Positions 26,247 to 36,189 are shown, counted from the stretch's first letter. The stretch is 64,000 nucleotides of DNA from an uncultured Eggerthellaceae bacterium (GCA_934617425.1 CAKTUD010000001.1:62001-126000); one strand, 5' to 3'. Translations and numbers: made by a program. The notes: generated from the letters alone by a model not told the origin.

Positions 26247-27803
26247 ATGTTCACTGCAAACGATTTGCTCGCGGAAAACGCCCACGCCCATCGCAACCTC
26301 ACCCCAAGCCAGCTTGTGGAAGCCGCGCTTCGCCGCAACGAGGGAGAACTCAGCGAAAACGGCGCACTCGTCGTGAAAACGGGCAAGTACACCGGCCGCG
26401 CGGCAAACGACAAGTTCATCGTCGACGTACCCAGCGTGCACGACGATATCAATTGGGGAAGCGTCAACCGCCCCATCTCGCAAGAAACCTTCGATATGCT
26501 CTTTGAACGCGGGCTCGAATACCTGCGCGACAAAGAAGTGTTCGTGTTCGACGGATTCGCCGGCGCCGACACCGACTACTCGCTCAATTTCCGCGTCATC
26601 AACGAGCTTGCTTCGCAGAATCTCTTCATTCACCAGCTGCTTCGCCGTCCCAATGCGCAGCAGCTTGCCGATTTCGCCGCCGACTACACCATCGTCGCCG
26701 TGCCTCACATGAAGGTTAACGGCGCAGAAGACGGCGTCAACAGCGAAGCGGCCATCCTCATCGACTTCGAGCAGCACAAGGTTCTCATTGCGGGCACAGG
26801 ATATTCCGGCGAAATTAAAAAGTCGGTTTTCACCATCATGAACTTCAACCTGCCCAAACGAGGCGTCCTACCCATGCATTGCAGCGCAAACGTGGGTGCA
26901 AACGGCGATGCGGCCATATTCTTCGGCCTTTCCGGCACGGGCAAAACCACCCTTTCGGCCGACCCTAACCGCCAGCTCATCGGTGACGACGAGCACGGTT
27001 GGGCTAACGACGCCGTCTTCAATTTTGAGGGCGGCTGCTACGCCAAATGCATTAATCTCTCCGCCGAAGGCGAGCCCGAGATCTACAACGCCATCAAGTT
27101 CGGGGCGATGGTAGAGAACGTGGTGATGGATCCCGAGACGCGCAAGCTCAACTTTGACGACGATACCTATGCCGTGAACACGCGCGTAGGCTACCCTATC
27201 GACTACATCCCCAATGCGCTGGTCGAAGGCGTGGCGCCTGTTCCCAAAACGGTCATTTTCCTTACCGCCGACGCGTTTGGCGTGATCCCGCCCATCTCGA
27301 AACTTTCCATGGATCAGGCGATGTATTACTTCATCTCGGGCTTCACCAGCAAAGTCGCCGGCACCGAGTTGGGCATCACCGAGCCCGTGCCCACGTTTAG
27401 CACCTGTTTCGGCGAACCCTTCATGCCCATGGAACCGAGTGTTTACGCACATATGCTCAAAGAGAAGGCCGAGGCTGCCGGCGCCAACGTGTATCTGGTG
27501 AACACCGGCTGGAATGGCACGGGCGAGCGCACCAAACTGTCCTACACCCGCGCCATGGTAACCGCCGCGCTATCCGGCGAGCTCGAAAACGCCGATTTCG
27601 TGACGGACCCCCATTTCGGCGTGCAGGTGCCCACCAGCTGCCCTGGCGTGCCTGACGAGATATTGCTCCCGGCAAACACCTGGGAAGACAAAGGCGCCTA
27701 CGAAGAATCCGCGCGCAAGCTCTGCCGAATGTTCCAACAGAATTTCAGCGAAAAGTATGCGCATATGCCCGAGGAAATCGTCGCTGCGGGCCCAAAAGCG
27801 TAG
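26247..27803 (+). CDS. pckA: Phosphoenolpyruvate carboxykinase (ATP)
   Basis: This 518-residue ATP-dependent PEP carboxykinase converts oxaloacetate and ATP to PEP, CO2 and ADP, or runs in reverse in anaerobes. Conserved regions include RxANDKF near the N-terminus, the P-loop GLSGTGKTTLSADP (227-240), the following IGDDEHGW, and NTGWNGTGERTKLSYTRAM near 420. AAGGA lies nine bases before the ATG. The length is slightly shorter than the usual 525-540. It is followed by a small membrane-protein gene. In this window the class III FBPase is a second gluconeogenic step. Confidence 0.95.
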   Translation: MFTANDLLAENAHAHRNLTPSQLVEAALRRNEGELSENGALVVKTGKYTGRAANDKFIVDVPSVHDDINWGSVNRPISQETFDMLFERGLEYLRDKEVFVFDGFAGADTDYSLNFRVINELASQNLFIHQLLRRPNAQQLADFAADYTIVAVPHMKVNGAEDGVNSEAAILIDFEQHKVLIAGTGYSGEIKKSVFTIMNFNLPKRGVLPMHCSANVGANGDAAIFFGLSGTGKTTLSADPNRQLIGDDEHGWANDAVFNFEGGCYAKCINLSAEGEPEIYNAIKFGAMVENVVMDPETRKLNFDDDTYAVNTRVGYPIDYIPNALVEGVAPVPKTVIFLTADAFGVIPPISKLSMDQAMYYFISGFTSKVAGTELGITEPVPTFSTCFGEPFMPMEPSVYAHMLKEKAEAAGANVYLVNTGWNGTGERTKLSYTRAMVTAALSGELENADFVTDPHFGVQVPTSCPGVPDEILLPANTWEDKGAYEESARKLCRMFQQNFSEKYAHMPEEIVAAGPKA

Positions 27804-27851
27804 ACTCTTACCAACAGAGAATCCAACGGGAACGATTGAAGGAGATTCGCT

Positions 27852-27989
27852 ATGGACCGAGCGTCTAAGACCATGCGCCATGCCGGCGGCTGGGCAATTG
27901 CCCTAGGAATCATTTCCGTAACGATAGGTGTTTCGGTTGGCGTAGGCTGCCTTGTTATGGGAGGACGCCTGTTGAAGGCATCACACTAG
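27852..27989 (+). CDS. Small single-helix membrane protein, 45 residues
   Basis: A strong GAAGGAG site seven bases upstream of the ATG and an ORF of 45 codons support this gene. The product, MDRASKTMRHAGGWAIALG..., has a basic amphiphilic start, one hydrophobic Gly/Val/Ile-rich helix (about 11-38) and a basic tail GGRLLKASH. It lies 48 bp after pckA and before a strong terminator, so it is probably co-transcribed. Function is unknown. Confidence 0.65.
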   Translation: MDRASKTMRHAGGWAIALGIISVTIGVSVGVGCLVMGGRLLKASH

Positions 27990-28052
27990 ATTCCGACAGA
28001 AGAATATGCGAGTAATACGGAATACTCTATGGGGTAAAGCCCGCATAAAAAT

Positions 28053-28093
28053 ATGAAGCAATGCCACGGATTGACCCCGTGGCATTGCTTCAT
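28053..28093. terminator. Strong bidirectional terminator
   Basis: Perfect 17-bp arms (28053-28069 and 28077-28093) enclose a 7-nt loop between the pckA transcript and the convergent phosphatase-family gene. T-rich sequence flanks it on the plus strand. Confidence 0.85.
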
Positions 28094-28195
28094 TTGAAAT
28101 GAAACGTAAAGACGACGTTTTCGTTCTTCCGATAACGTGCTTGACGGTCTAGCGCATCAAGCCGCTCTTTCCTACGAACCGCATCCTGGCCCTCG

Positions 28196-29317
28196 TTATT
28201 CTAGTTCGAACGTCAGCTTCACAGGGTTGTGGTCGCTGTAGGCAAACCCCGTGTCCACGTTCTCGGCATGAGCGAATACGTTGTTCGACACCAAGAAGCC
28301 ATCGACCGTCGACGTGTAGGTAACCCCCGGCTCGTAAGGAATATCGTCATCGCGGCACGACGGCACCTCCTCGATGTTGTCGGCACGCACCACCGAAAAG
28401 CCAGCTGGCAAATCGTCAGCATCGAACACCGCCAGCCAATCGGGCACGAGCTGCTGCGACGTATACATGCTCTCGCTCCCGCAAAGAGCGTGGTTCCAAT
28501 CGCCACCCGCGATAACCCAGTTGCCCGCCTCGGCCTCTTCGCGCATCACGCCCATAAGCAGCTCCATCTGCTGGGCGCGGAACACGCCCCCTTCGTCATA
28601 CGCGGACATATGGCTGTTGATGAGCACCAGTTGCCTGTCAGTGCCTTCGACGGGGATACGCATCACCGCAAAACATCTATCCAGATCAAAGAACTTGGCA
28701 GGAAACGCGTCGCTAATCGGATAGCTGCGCCGCACCGCCGAATCGATGCTGCAATCCGAAAGAGTCAAGATGCCGCTATTCATGACCCCAATGGGATCAT
28801 TGAGCGGGTAAAGCAGGTTCGCCGAATGCAGATTTTCCGCAAACACGCTTCCCATCTGGTCGAATGCAGCGGTAATAGCTTCGCGCTGGTTCACATGCCA
28901 GCTTCGATCGGAGTCGGTATCCACCTCTTGGAAAAGCGCAAAATCGGGGGCTATCTCCTTTATGGTGTTTATCGCGCCGCTTGTGCAATTAACAACGCTC
29001 GCCTTGCTCACGGCCTTCGCATGCGTGCCCACTTTTTCGGTGCCGTCAAGCATGCGCCCTTCGTCCATGAAGAAGGTGTAATCGGGCGTGTACGCACCAA
29101 ACCCGATGTTGTATGTCGTGGCAGTGTATTCTTGACCGATTTCGAGCGTCTGCCCTGCATCGCTCTCGACGTCAAGCGCGACGTTGTCGGAAATTCGGCT
29201 ATACGTGAGCGCAACATAAGCGACGTATGCACCGATTGCCAACGCAATGCAGGCAAAAATCAAAGCAACGATCTTCAGCGGGCGGTTTACAACGCGGTTT
29301 GCAGACGAAGAAAGCAC
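28196..29317 (-). CDS. Membrane-anchored endonuclease/exonuclease/phosphatase family protein
   Basis: This 373-residue protein has one N-terminal transmembrane helix (about 16-40), then an extracytoplasmic EEP domain (PF03372). Visible catalytic blocks are TYNIGFG, FQEVDTDSDRS, NSHMSAYDEGG, GGDWNH and the terminal SDHNPVKL, the Asn/Glu/Asp/His set for metal-dependent phosphoester hydrolysis. I use the GTG at 29317 because AAAGG lies six bases upstream; the frame continues to a TTG at 29404 without a good site. The substrate could be a nucleic acid, a phosphoinositide-like lipid or another phosphodiester. Confidence 0.82.
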   Translation of the reverse strand: MLSSSANRVVNRPLKIVALIFACIALAIGAYVAYVALTYSRISDNVALDVESDAGQTLEIGQEYTATTYNIGFGAYTPDYTFFMDEGRMLDGTEKVGTHAKAVSKASVVNCTSGAINTIKEIAPDFALFQEVDTDSDRSWHVNQREAITAAFDQMGSVFAENLHSANLLYPLNDPIGVMNSGILTLSDCSIDSAVRRSYPISDAFPAKFFDLDRCFAVMRIPVEGTDRQLVLINSHMSAYDEGGVFRAQQMELLMGVMREEAEAGNWVIAGGDWNHALCGSESMYTSQQLVPDWLAVFDADDLPAGFSVVRADNIEEVPSCRDDDIPYEPGVTYTSTVDGFLVSNNVFAHAENVDTGFAYSDHNPVKLTFELE

Positions 29318-29469
29318 GACATCCCTTTCTCTATCGTTTTCGTTGCCTTCATTTTCGCCGATGCTCGCAAGATGTGCACCGCATCTACCATTCAGCACAA
29401 CCAAACGCTAAACTTCGAATCAAATCGCAACGTCACAGACGCACATACCAAGCCGGCAAAGGAGAAGCC

Positions 29470-30000
29470 ATGAACATCGAAGAATATCTGCAGCTGATGA
29501 AAGACCGCTATTCGGTGCGCGCATTCAGCGACCAGCCCGTGGAGCCCGAGAAGATGGACGCACTCCTACTTGCCGCTCAGCTCTCCCCCACTGCTTGCAA
29601 CTACCAGCCCTTCCGTCTTTGCGTGGTGCAATCGCCCGAAGGGCTTGCCAAGATAGATGAGGCGACGAAATGCCGCTATGGAGCGCAAGCCGTGATCATC
29701 GCCGCCTACGACAAGGAGCAATCGGCCAAGGGGCTCGGCTACGAAACAGGCGATTTCGGAGATATCGATACCAGCATCGTTCTTACCAACATGGCAAACG
29801 CCGCTGCCGCTGCAGGTTTAGGAAGCTGCTGGGTAGGCGCCTACGACGCGCCGACCATCCGCAAGAACTTCAACGTGCCCGAAAACTACGTGCTCGTCGA
29901 CCTGCTGATGGTCGGTCATCCCGCCGACAACGCCCAACCAGCGCCACGTCACGAACAGACCAAAGCACTCGATGAGCTAATTTCCCGCGAAACGTTTTAA
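29470..30000 (+). CDS. Nitroreductase family protein
   Basis: This 176-residue FMN-dependent nitroreductase-like protein starts at MNIEEYLQLMKDRYSVRAFSD, with the RYSVRAF phosphate-binding motif typical of the fold. PTACNYQPFR and the glycine-rich AAAAGLGSCWVGAYD are further family marks. GGAGAAG is placed upstream of the ATG at 29470. It is a short homodimeric type. The substrate (quinones, flavins, nitro compounds) is undefined. Confidence 0.88.
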   Translation: MNIEEYLQLMKDRYSVRAFSDQPVEPEKMDALLLAAQLSPTACNYQPFRLCVVQSPEGLAKIDEATKCRYGAQAVIIAAYDKEQSAKGLGYETGDFGDIDTSIVLTNMANAAAAAGLGSCWVGAYDAPTIRKNFNVPENYVLVDLLMVGHPADNAQPAPRHEQTKALDELISRETF

Positions 30001-30130
30001 CAAAGAATTTCGTTGCAAAAACACTCGCTCAATCCCATTAGATTCTCTTATAAAAAGCGCTTCTTCGCCGATTGCCCGCCAAGCGCGCCTTCTCGTATCA
30101 TGAGGTCAGACAGACGAGAGGAAGACCAGC

Positions 30131-31228
30131 ATGATTTATCGCACTTTGCCACACGGCGGCGAGCAGATAAGCATTATCGGCATGGGCGCGGGAAGTCTGC
30201 ACAACTCCAGCGCAAAGGAAATCGAACGAACCGTTGACGCCGCGATAGATGCCGGCGTCAACCTGTTTGACTACATCCCGAGCACCGCGGCGCCGCTTAA
30301 GCCTATGGCGCGCGCACTTGGCCGCCACCGTACCGACGTGAACATCCAAATGCACATAGGCGCCGACTACGCAAGCGGTGCTTATGGATGGACGACCAAC
30401 GCGAAAACCGCCATCCGCGAATTCGAAAACCGCCTACGCACAGTGGGCACCGATTACGCCGACTTCGGCTTTATCCACTGCATCGACGAAGATGTCGACC
30501 TCGACCATGTGCTCAACGGCGGCATTTGGGAATACGCCCTAAAGCGCAAGGCCGACGGCACCATCCGTCATCTCGCCTTCAGCACGCACAGCACGCATAT
30601 TGCGCGCCGCCTGGCGGCCACAAACGAAGTGGACCTATGCATGTTCGGCATCAATCCCATGTACGACTATACCGACGAATCATCCTGCGGATCCGACGAG
30701 GCCGATGACCGCATGGCTCTCTATCGCGAGCTCGAAACCGCGGGTATCGGCATTTCCGTCATGAAGCCTTTTGCGGGCGGCCAGCTGCTCGATGCCGCCA
30801 CAAGTCCCTTTGGCAAGAGCCTTTCGCGCACGCAGTGTCTGCAATACGCCCTCGACCGTCCGGCCGTACTCAGCATTCTCCCGGGCGTTCGCGGTATGGA
30901 CGACTTGCAAGACATCCTCACCTATCTCGACGCAAGCAATGAGGAGCGTGATTACTCGGAGATTGCCCGATTCCGCCCCGAAAACGCCGATGCCCCTTGC
31001 ATGTACTGCAACCACTGCCAGCCCTGCCCCGCGGGAATCGCCATCGGCATGGCGAACAAATACTACGACCTCGCCTGCCAAGGCGACGTTATCGCCGCAG
31101 GTCATTATCGCAATTTGGAAAAGCATGCCAGCGACTGCATTAAATGCGGCCACTGCGATAACCGCTGTCCGTTTGACGTAGTCCAAAGCGAGCGCATGAA
31201 AGAGATTGCGGCCTATTTCGGGATATAG
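30131..31228 (+). CDS. Aldo/keto reductase with C-terminal 4Fe-4S domain
   Basis: This 365-residue protein has an N-terminal aldo/keto reductase barrel (MIYRTLPHGGEQISIIGMGAG, DAGVNLFDY with the active-site Tyr, and SVMKPFAGGQLL). The C-terminal ferredoxin-like part has CMYCNHCQPCP and CIKCGHCDNRCPF, ligands for two 4Fe-4S clusters. Such proteins are common in anaerobes and probably shuttle electrons between NAD(P)H, clusters and a carbonyl substrate. GAGGAAG precedes the ATG. Its stop codon lies inside the terminator stem. Confidence 0.88.
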   Translation: MIYRTLPHGGEQISIIGMGAGSLHNSSAKEIERTVDAAIDAGVNLFDYIPSTAAPLKPMARALGRHRTDVNIQMHIGADYASGAYGWTTNAKTAIREFENRLRTVGTDYADFGFIHCIDEDVDLDHVLNGGIWEYALKRKADGTIRHLAFSTHSTHIARRLAATNEVDLCMFGINPMYDYTDESSCGSDEADDRMALYRELETAGIGISVMKPFAGGQLLDAATSPFGKSLSRTQCLQYALDRPAVLSILPGVRGMDDLQDILTYLDASNEERDYSEIARFRPENADAPCMYCNHCQPCPAGIAIGMANKYYDLACQGDVIAAGHYRNLEKHASDCIKCGHCDNRCPFDVVQSERMKEIAAYFGI

Positions 31229-31245
31229 GCCGCAATCCTTGTTTT
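31204..31245 (+). terminator. Terminator overlapping the aldo/keto reductase stop
   Basis: Thirteen-base arms (31204-31216 and 31225-31237) pair perfectly and are followed by CTTGTTTT. The right arm includes the TAG stop. Confidence 0.8.
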
Positions 31246-33381
31246 AGGCGAGGCTCTTTCCCGCTCCGCCAAGCACGACATTGCGCGCGGCAAGATACGT
31301 CATCACCGAATACAGCAGGTAGACCACAGCAACCGCCACCGCGCTAAACGCCAATGTAGAAGCAATGCCTTCGCCCGCAATCGTCATCAACGCCGAATCG
31401 AACAGCACCATGATAGCGCAAGCCGAATGACTGCCGGCAACAACCAAAGGAGCGGCGAAATAGACTCCTATCTGGATGCACAGGCTCCGCAATATCATGG
31501 TTTTGTCGCAACCCAATTGAGCTAGCAATCTATAACGCGGCAAGCTATCGGCAACCTCGGAAAGCTGTTGCACCGACAAAACAGCGGCCGCGGTTATCAA
31601 GAACACAAAGGCGAGATAAAGCGCCAAATAGGTGAGAAGAATCCGGGTACCCAGCGAGTTTTGCATGACGGATTCGCTCGTATCGGTATACGAGACGGGC
31701 CAGGCCATCGAATCGTATGTCCGATACTGCTGGTACTCGGGCGCAGAAGGATAAACTTTGCCGTATTCCTCGAGCAGCGCCTAGAACGTCGCATCCTTGC
31801 CTGTGCCGGATATGTTCACGTTAAGCCAGCTGTATTCGGGAAGAACCCCTTGATTGCGCAAGCCTCCGATCACGTAATCGGGCACGATAAAGACCATGTC
31901 GACCTGCGCCAACTGGGTGGTGTAGGTCGACTGGTCGAACAACTTGCCCGAAGATTTCAGCTGAACGCCCGCAATCTCGATCGGCAAGGCGTACTTGTTC
32001 AGCTCTTTGGAAAACTCGTTGGTAGCGGAAAGATTATTGTCGATAGCAAATTCGTCATCAGCAAGCTCGACCCCTTGCTTGCCCACCAACTTGCATGCGT
32101 TGTTGAACTGCGATACGCCAACGAGCTGTATCCCCCTCTCGCGATAGAGCTCGCCATCTTTGAGATCGAGACCAGTATGTCAAGCAGCTCGGCGTTGGTG
32201 TGCTGAGGGTCGTTGTACTTGTCGATTCGGGCAGCCCCTGTTATCGTATCGTCCCAGCTCGGAATGGTATCCGACAAGCATGATTCCATATTCCCGTCGT
32301 ATTTTTCCCACAAGATATGCGCTTGATCCGGCTGTTCCTGTTCGCCATTTGCGTTATTGAGAATGCTCGTCATCGAAGTGAACGTTGCGTCATAAGGAGC
32401 AGTAGCGCCTACGTCACCCGCGAATATCGAGGCCATTCCCATGCCGCCCGAATAGATGGTGATGCTGAAGAACAAAAGAATGCTCACCGCCCAAAGAGAA
32501 ATGAACGCGGTGTTCACCCTCGAAGCGATTTGGCGAACCGTGAACATCGCCAACCCCTTGAAATACACGCCGCGCAGGCGAGACAAGACCAGGATAGCAA
32601 ACCCCGAAAGCGGCCAGAACAGCAAGAACGTACTAACAAGCATCAACGCAGTTGCATTAAAGAAATCGTCGTCGAGCATGACCAAACCGCTTTTGAAAAG
32701 CGTCTGGTACGCAACAGCAAGCATGGCTACGGACATCACGAACACGACAAGGCACAGCCACGGATTGCGCATGGTCATCTTCTCACTGCGGTTGTGCGCC
32801 GAAAGCAAATCGGCCAATTTACAACGCGAAACTTGGAACACGTCGAACAGCGCCACCACGGCGAAAATCAACACGAAATACGCAACGGTCATACCGCACG
32901 ATTTGGCGCTGAAAACAAAATTATAACTTTGCAGTGCCTGGCCCAGCATGTTCGCCGTCATCAACGAGATGAGCTGCGAAAGGCCGAAACCGACAACCAA
33001 GCCGACAAGCATCGCGAACACGCCGACCGAGACGGTTTCCACAAGAACCATGCTCGAAACCTGCGAAGGCCTCATGTCCAAAAGCAAATAGGTGCCAAAT
33101 TCCTTCTTGCGCCTGCGCACCACGTACTTGTTTGCATAGAACACCAAAAACCCGAACACGACCGCGACCACAACGCTCATTATGGTGATCATAGTGGACA
33201 ATGAATCAAACAAATCGGAGTCGGCGTTTGCCATGCCCTCCTGAACTTCAAACGACACGCGCGAGTCATCGATAGCGTTGAATGCGTAGAACACAGCCAC
33301 GCCAAACACCAGCGTTATGAAATAAATCGCATAATCGCGCAAGCTGCGGCGCACATTGCTCAAAGCGAGCTTCATCAACAT
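31244..33381 (-). pseudogene. Bce-type ABC transporter permease, frameshifted and with in-frame stop
   Basis: This is a remnant of a BceB/FtsX-like permease, a partner of antimicrobial-peptide-sensing systems. The first 400 codons (MLMKLALSNVRRSLRDYAIYF, several helices) are intact. Near 32170 a one-base loss shifts the frame: the original text resumes as DLKDGELYRERGIQLVG in another frame. This continues through an extracellular domain until a TAG at 31783-31781, after which it reads on in frame (EEYGKVYPSAPEYQQY) to the last three helices and LGGAGKSLA. Two independent lesions mean no full-length product. Upstream ATPase, kinase and regulator are also broken. Confidence 0.88.
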
Positions 33382-33392
33382 ACGACCACCCG

Positions 33393-34315
33393 CTATTCTG
33401 CGCGACGGGCAGACGTATCAGCATCACCACTTGCAGCCTGGCGGGCAACCTCAGCGGCAGCGCTTTTCGCCCTGGCAACGCTACCAGCACCTTGAGCACC
33501 CGTCGCGCTTTTATGGCCGGCAACCATGCCGGCCGCAGCAGAACCATGAATGCCCTGCTCTCCACCGAGAAACGCCTGCACCTCCAGGATGCGCGTATAA
33601 AACCGCGTGCGGGTATCGTCGCCGCGACGCACCTCGTTGAACAGCTTGCCGTCTTTGATAAACAGCACGCGGTCGGCGTACGATGCCGCAAAAGCATCGT
33701 GCGTCACCATCATGATGGTCGCGTGCAATTTGGCATTCAGAAGTTCGAGGGTTTCGAGTAGCACTGCGGCATTACGCAAGTCGAGGGCGCCAGTAGACTC
33801 GTCGGCAAGCACGAGCTGGGGGTCTGCTACGATGGCAGCGCGCCGCGGCAACGCGCTGCCGTTGACCGCCCGACATTTGATGGGGGTATTTGCCGAGCAC
33901 GTCTTTCACACCCAGCAGATCGGCTGTGCGCTCAACCTTCACCTTCACGTTGGCGGGCAGCTCGCCTTTGATGGTCAGCGCCAAGGCAATGTTCTCAAAG
34001 CCGGTGAGCGTTTCCAGCAGATTCGCTTCCTGAAACACAAAACCCAGATCGTCGCGGCGGAATTTCGCCAATTGCCTGCTACGCAGCTGAGTGATATCGC
34101 GCCCATCGAGCATTATATGACCGCTCGTCACCGTATTGATAGTCGAGATGCAGTTCAAAAGCGTGCTCTTGCCCGACCCAGAAGGGCCCATGATGCCAAC
34201 GAACTCCCCCGGGTTCACGTCAAACGAAACGTTGTCAAGCGCTCGCGTAATGGTTTCACGCGAGCCGTATATCTTCCCTATCTGCCTTACCGAAAGCAAC
34301 CGTCGTGGCGCCGTA
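33393..34315 (-). pseudogene. Bce-type ABC transporter ATPase, start lost and frameshifted
   Basis: This remnant of a BceA-like ATPase keeps the text LLSVRQIGKIYGSRETITRA, Walker A GPSGSGKST and signature MSGGQRQRV. A one-base insertion near 33837 then shifts the frame. The rest (IVADPQLVLADESTGALD to the C-terminus) lies in another frame. DESTGALD replaces the usual DEPTGALD. No native start remains: sequence upstream of about 34315 is histidine-kinase text fused directly to the ATPase. The C-terminal 60 residues are Ala/Gly-rich. Confidence 0.85.
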
Positions 34316-34763
34316 TTTGGCAGAGTTCTCAACCAGCTGCGCGATTATGAAAGAAAGCCATTTGGCATCGGCGATCACCGTCGTCTTCTCAGGAATGTCG
34401 ATTCGCGGGGTCACGCCTCGCTCTATCAGGAAACGCGACCCTGGGCGACAAGCGCCCAGTATGCGATTTTCGCTTGAATGGAGCCTTTCGGCTCATCCAG
34501 AAGCTCAGCTAAAACCCTCGCATTGATGGGATTCTCGGAAAAATCGACAAGCTGACGATAGAAATAGCGATTCTTGCGATAGCCGAGATGCATCGCGATA
34601 GTGCACCCTACGGCCATCGCCTCCAACACCAGGGCGACCGCAGAAAGAGTCTGCCCTGTCGTAAGCATGATCCATGCTTACGACAGGGCAGACTCGCAAC
34701 TGCAACGAAGATCGTCGATTTTCGCTCGGCGACATATCGCCACCACGAGTACGCGCTTTTCAT
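34310..34763 (-). pseudogene. Bce-type sensor histidine kinase remnant
   Basis: The gene starts at an ATG overlapping the regulator's TGA stop (TGATG). Pieces in order are MKSAYSWWRYVAERKSTIFV, a 23-bp fold-back inverted duplication, a second transmembrane helix (LEAMAVGCTIAMHLGY) and a linker ending ALVAQGRVS. A stop and frame change follow, then ERGVTPRIDIPEKTTVIADAK, then an N-box-like IIAQLVENSAKYG. The dimerisation/phosphoacceptor region is missing, and the ATP-binding remainder is lost where the sequence jumps into the ABC ATPase. The pattern matches BceS-like intramembrane kinases. Confidence 0.8.
34647..34695. repeat. 23-bp perfect inverted repeat with 3-nt centre
   Basis: Arms 34647-34669 and 34673-34695 are perfect reverse complements around ATC. 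One arm is the kinase's own coding text and the other its inverted copy inside the same frame. No T run follows, so it is not a terminator. It looks like a fold-back duplication. Confidence 0.85.
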
Positions 34764-35383
34764 CAGCGAACCTCGTACCCCAGACTGCGTCGCAACCGAT
34801 TGACATTGACCGTGAGCGTGTTGTCGTCGACGAATTCGTCGGTTTGCCACAGCTCGTCCATCAAATCGTCTCGTGAGATGATGGCGCCAGCGTTGCGCAT
34901 GAGCATTCGCAATATCAGCACCTCGTTGCGCGGCAGGTCAACCGATTTGCCCAGATACGATACCGAAGCACGGGCAACGTCCAGCAAAACGCCTCGATGG
35001 CTCACCACATTTTCCGCACCGGCCGAACTTCAAGCCAGCAAACGCTCTATGCGCGCCAAAAGCACTGCGGGACGATAAGGCTTGGTTACATAATCGTCTG
35101 CGCCGACGTTCATTCCCATGACCTCGTCGAATTCGCTATCCGATGAGGTCAGGATGATGATTGGCACGTCGCTTTCGGCGCTGATGTCGCGACATATCTC
35201 ATGCTCGAAAGCGCCCGGCAACGACAAGTCGAGCAAAACGCAATCGGGATGTGCCGTCAGAACCTCGTCAGCTGCATTGGGATACGACGTGCACAACTCG
35301 CACTCGTAGCCTTGCAGCTGCAGCATGCGCAGCAAACCGTCGCGCAGCGGCGCATCGTCCTCCACAATAAAAATCACGGCCAT
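34763..35383 (-). pseudogene. OmpR-family response regulator with in-frame TGA
   Basis: The receiver domain begins MAVIFIVEDDAPLRDGLLR, with phosphoacceptor Asp in CVLLDLSLPG and Lys in DDYVTKPYRP. At 35032-35030 a TGA interrupts the linker (ERLLA, stop, SSAGAENVV). The same frame then runs through a complete winged-helix domain (LISRDDLMDELWQ-like, TVNVNRLRRSLG). A restart GTG at 35008 could give only the DNA-binding part. AGGAGTTGCC precedes the ATG at 35383, eight bases after ecfT, so it once extended the riboflavin operon or was co-transcribed. It matches BceR-type regulators. Confidence 0.85.
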
Positions 35384-35391
35384 GGCAACTC

Positions 35392-36186
35392 CTAAGCAAA
35401 CATGTTTGCGGCGACGATGGCGACAAGCAGAAATGCAACCGCACAAGCAGCTTGCGCATCCCTGCCCGTAAAGCGCAACGGCTTGAGATGCGTGCGGTCG
35501 CTACCTCCATGATAGCAGCGCGCGTCCATCGCGGCAGAAAGCGTTTCCGCATGGCGAAACACGCTTGCAAACAAAGGAACCATAAGCGCCGACAAGGCCC
35601 GCATCCCGCGAACAGGGCTCGACCCCAACCGCGCCCCACGACTCGCCTGCGCATGACGCACGACGTCGAGCTCGGTTGCGAATTGAGGCATGAAGCGCAA
35701 GGCGATCCCCATGATCATGCCCAACTCGTGCGCAGGAAAACCAAAACGAGCCAATGGTCGAAACAGCGCTTCAAATGCCTCGGACAAATCGATGGTAGGG
35801 GTCGTGAGCGTCACCAAGCTCATGCCGAGCATCATGATAGTGAGGCGCACACCCACGAATGCCGCCGTCTCAACGCCCGCCTGCGTCACGCGAAGAAATC
35901 CGCCGTCAAGCAAAATCTCCCCGCCTTGCGCCGTGAATAAATTAAGCACGGCAACTAAAACAACGATTAGCATTAACGGCGCAAGCGATTGCATCGCCCG
36001 CCGCAAAGGAATACGCGCGATCAAATAAGCAACGAGCACGAACAGCGCCGCGATCAGCAGCCCCCCCGCGCTCCGAGAGCACAGCAAGGCCACGATGAAC
36101 AAGCACCCGAGCAGCAACTTGGCACGCGGGTCGAGCTTATGGACAAAACTCTCTTTCGGTACGTAGCTTCCAAAACTAAACCCCAT
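35392..36186 (-). CDS. ecfT: ECF transporter transmembrane component EcfT
   Basis: This 264-residue membrane scaffold subunit of an energy-coupling-factor importer opens MGFSFGSYVPKESFVHKLDPRAK, a typical EcfT N-terminus. It has about five or six helices and the two coupling-helix motifs with Ala-Arg-Gly type signatures (HAQASRGAR and MDARCYHGG) that dock onto the ATPases. It starts three bases after the fused ATPase gene. With ribU at the head of the operon it should power riboflavin uptake and perhaps other S-components elsewhere. Confidence 0.93.
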   Translation of the reverse strand: MGFSFGSYVPKESFVHKLDPRAKLLLGCLFIVALLCSRSAGGLLIAALFVLVAYLIARIPLRRAMQSLAPLMLIVVLVAVLNLFTAQGGEILLDGGFLRVTQAGVETAAFVGVRLTIMMLGMSLVTLTTPTIDLSEAFEALFRPLARFGFPAHELGMIMGIALRFMPQFATELDVVRHAQASRGARLGSSPVRGMRALSALMVPLFASVFRHAETLSAAMDARCYHGGSDRTHLKPLRFTGRDAQAACAVAFLLVAIVAANMFA

Positions 36187-36189
36187 AGT

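Noticed and set aside
34332..34332. TTG at 34332 as a genuine ABC ATPase start
   Set aside because: The first residues it would encode (MRTLPNTAPRR) are out-of-frame histidine-kinase text (VENSAKYGATT), showing a deletion junction rather than a native N-terminus.
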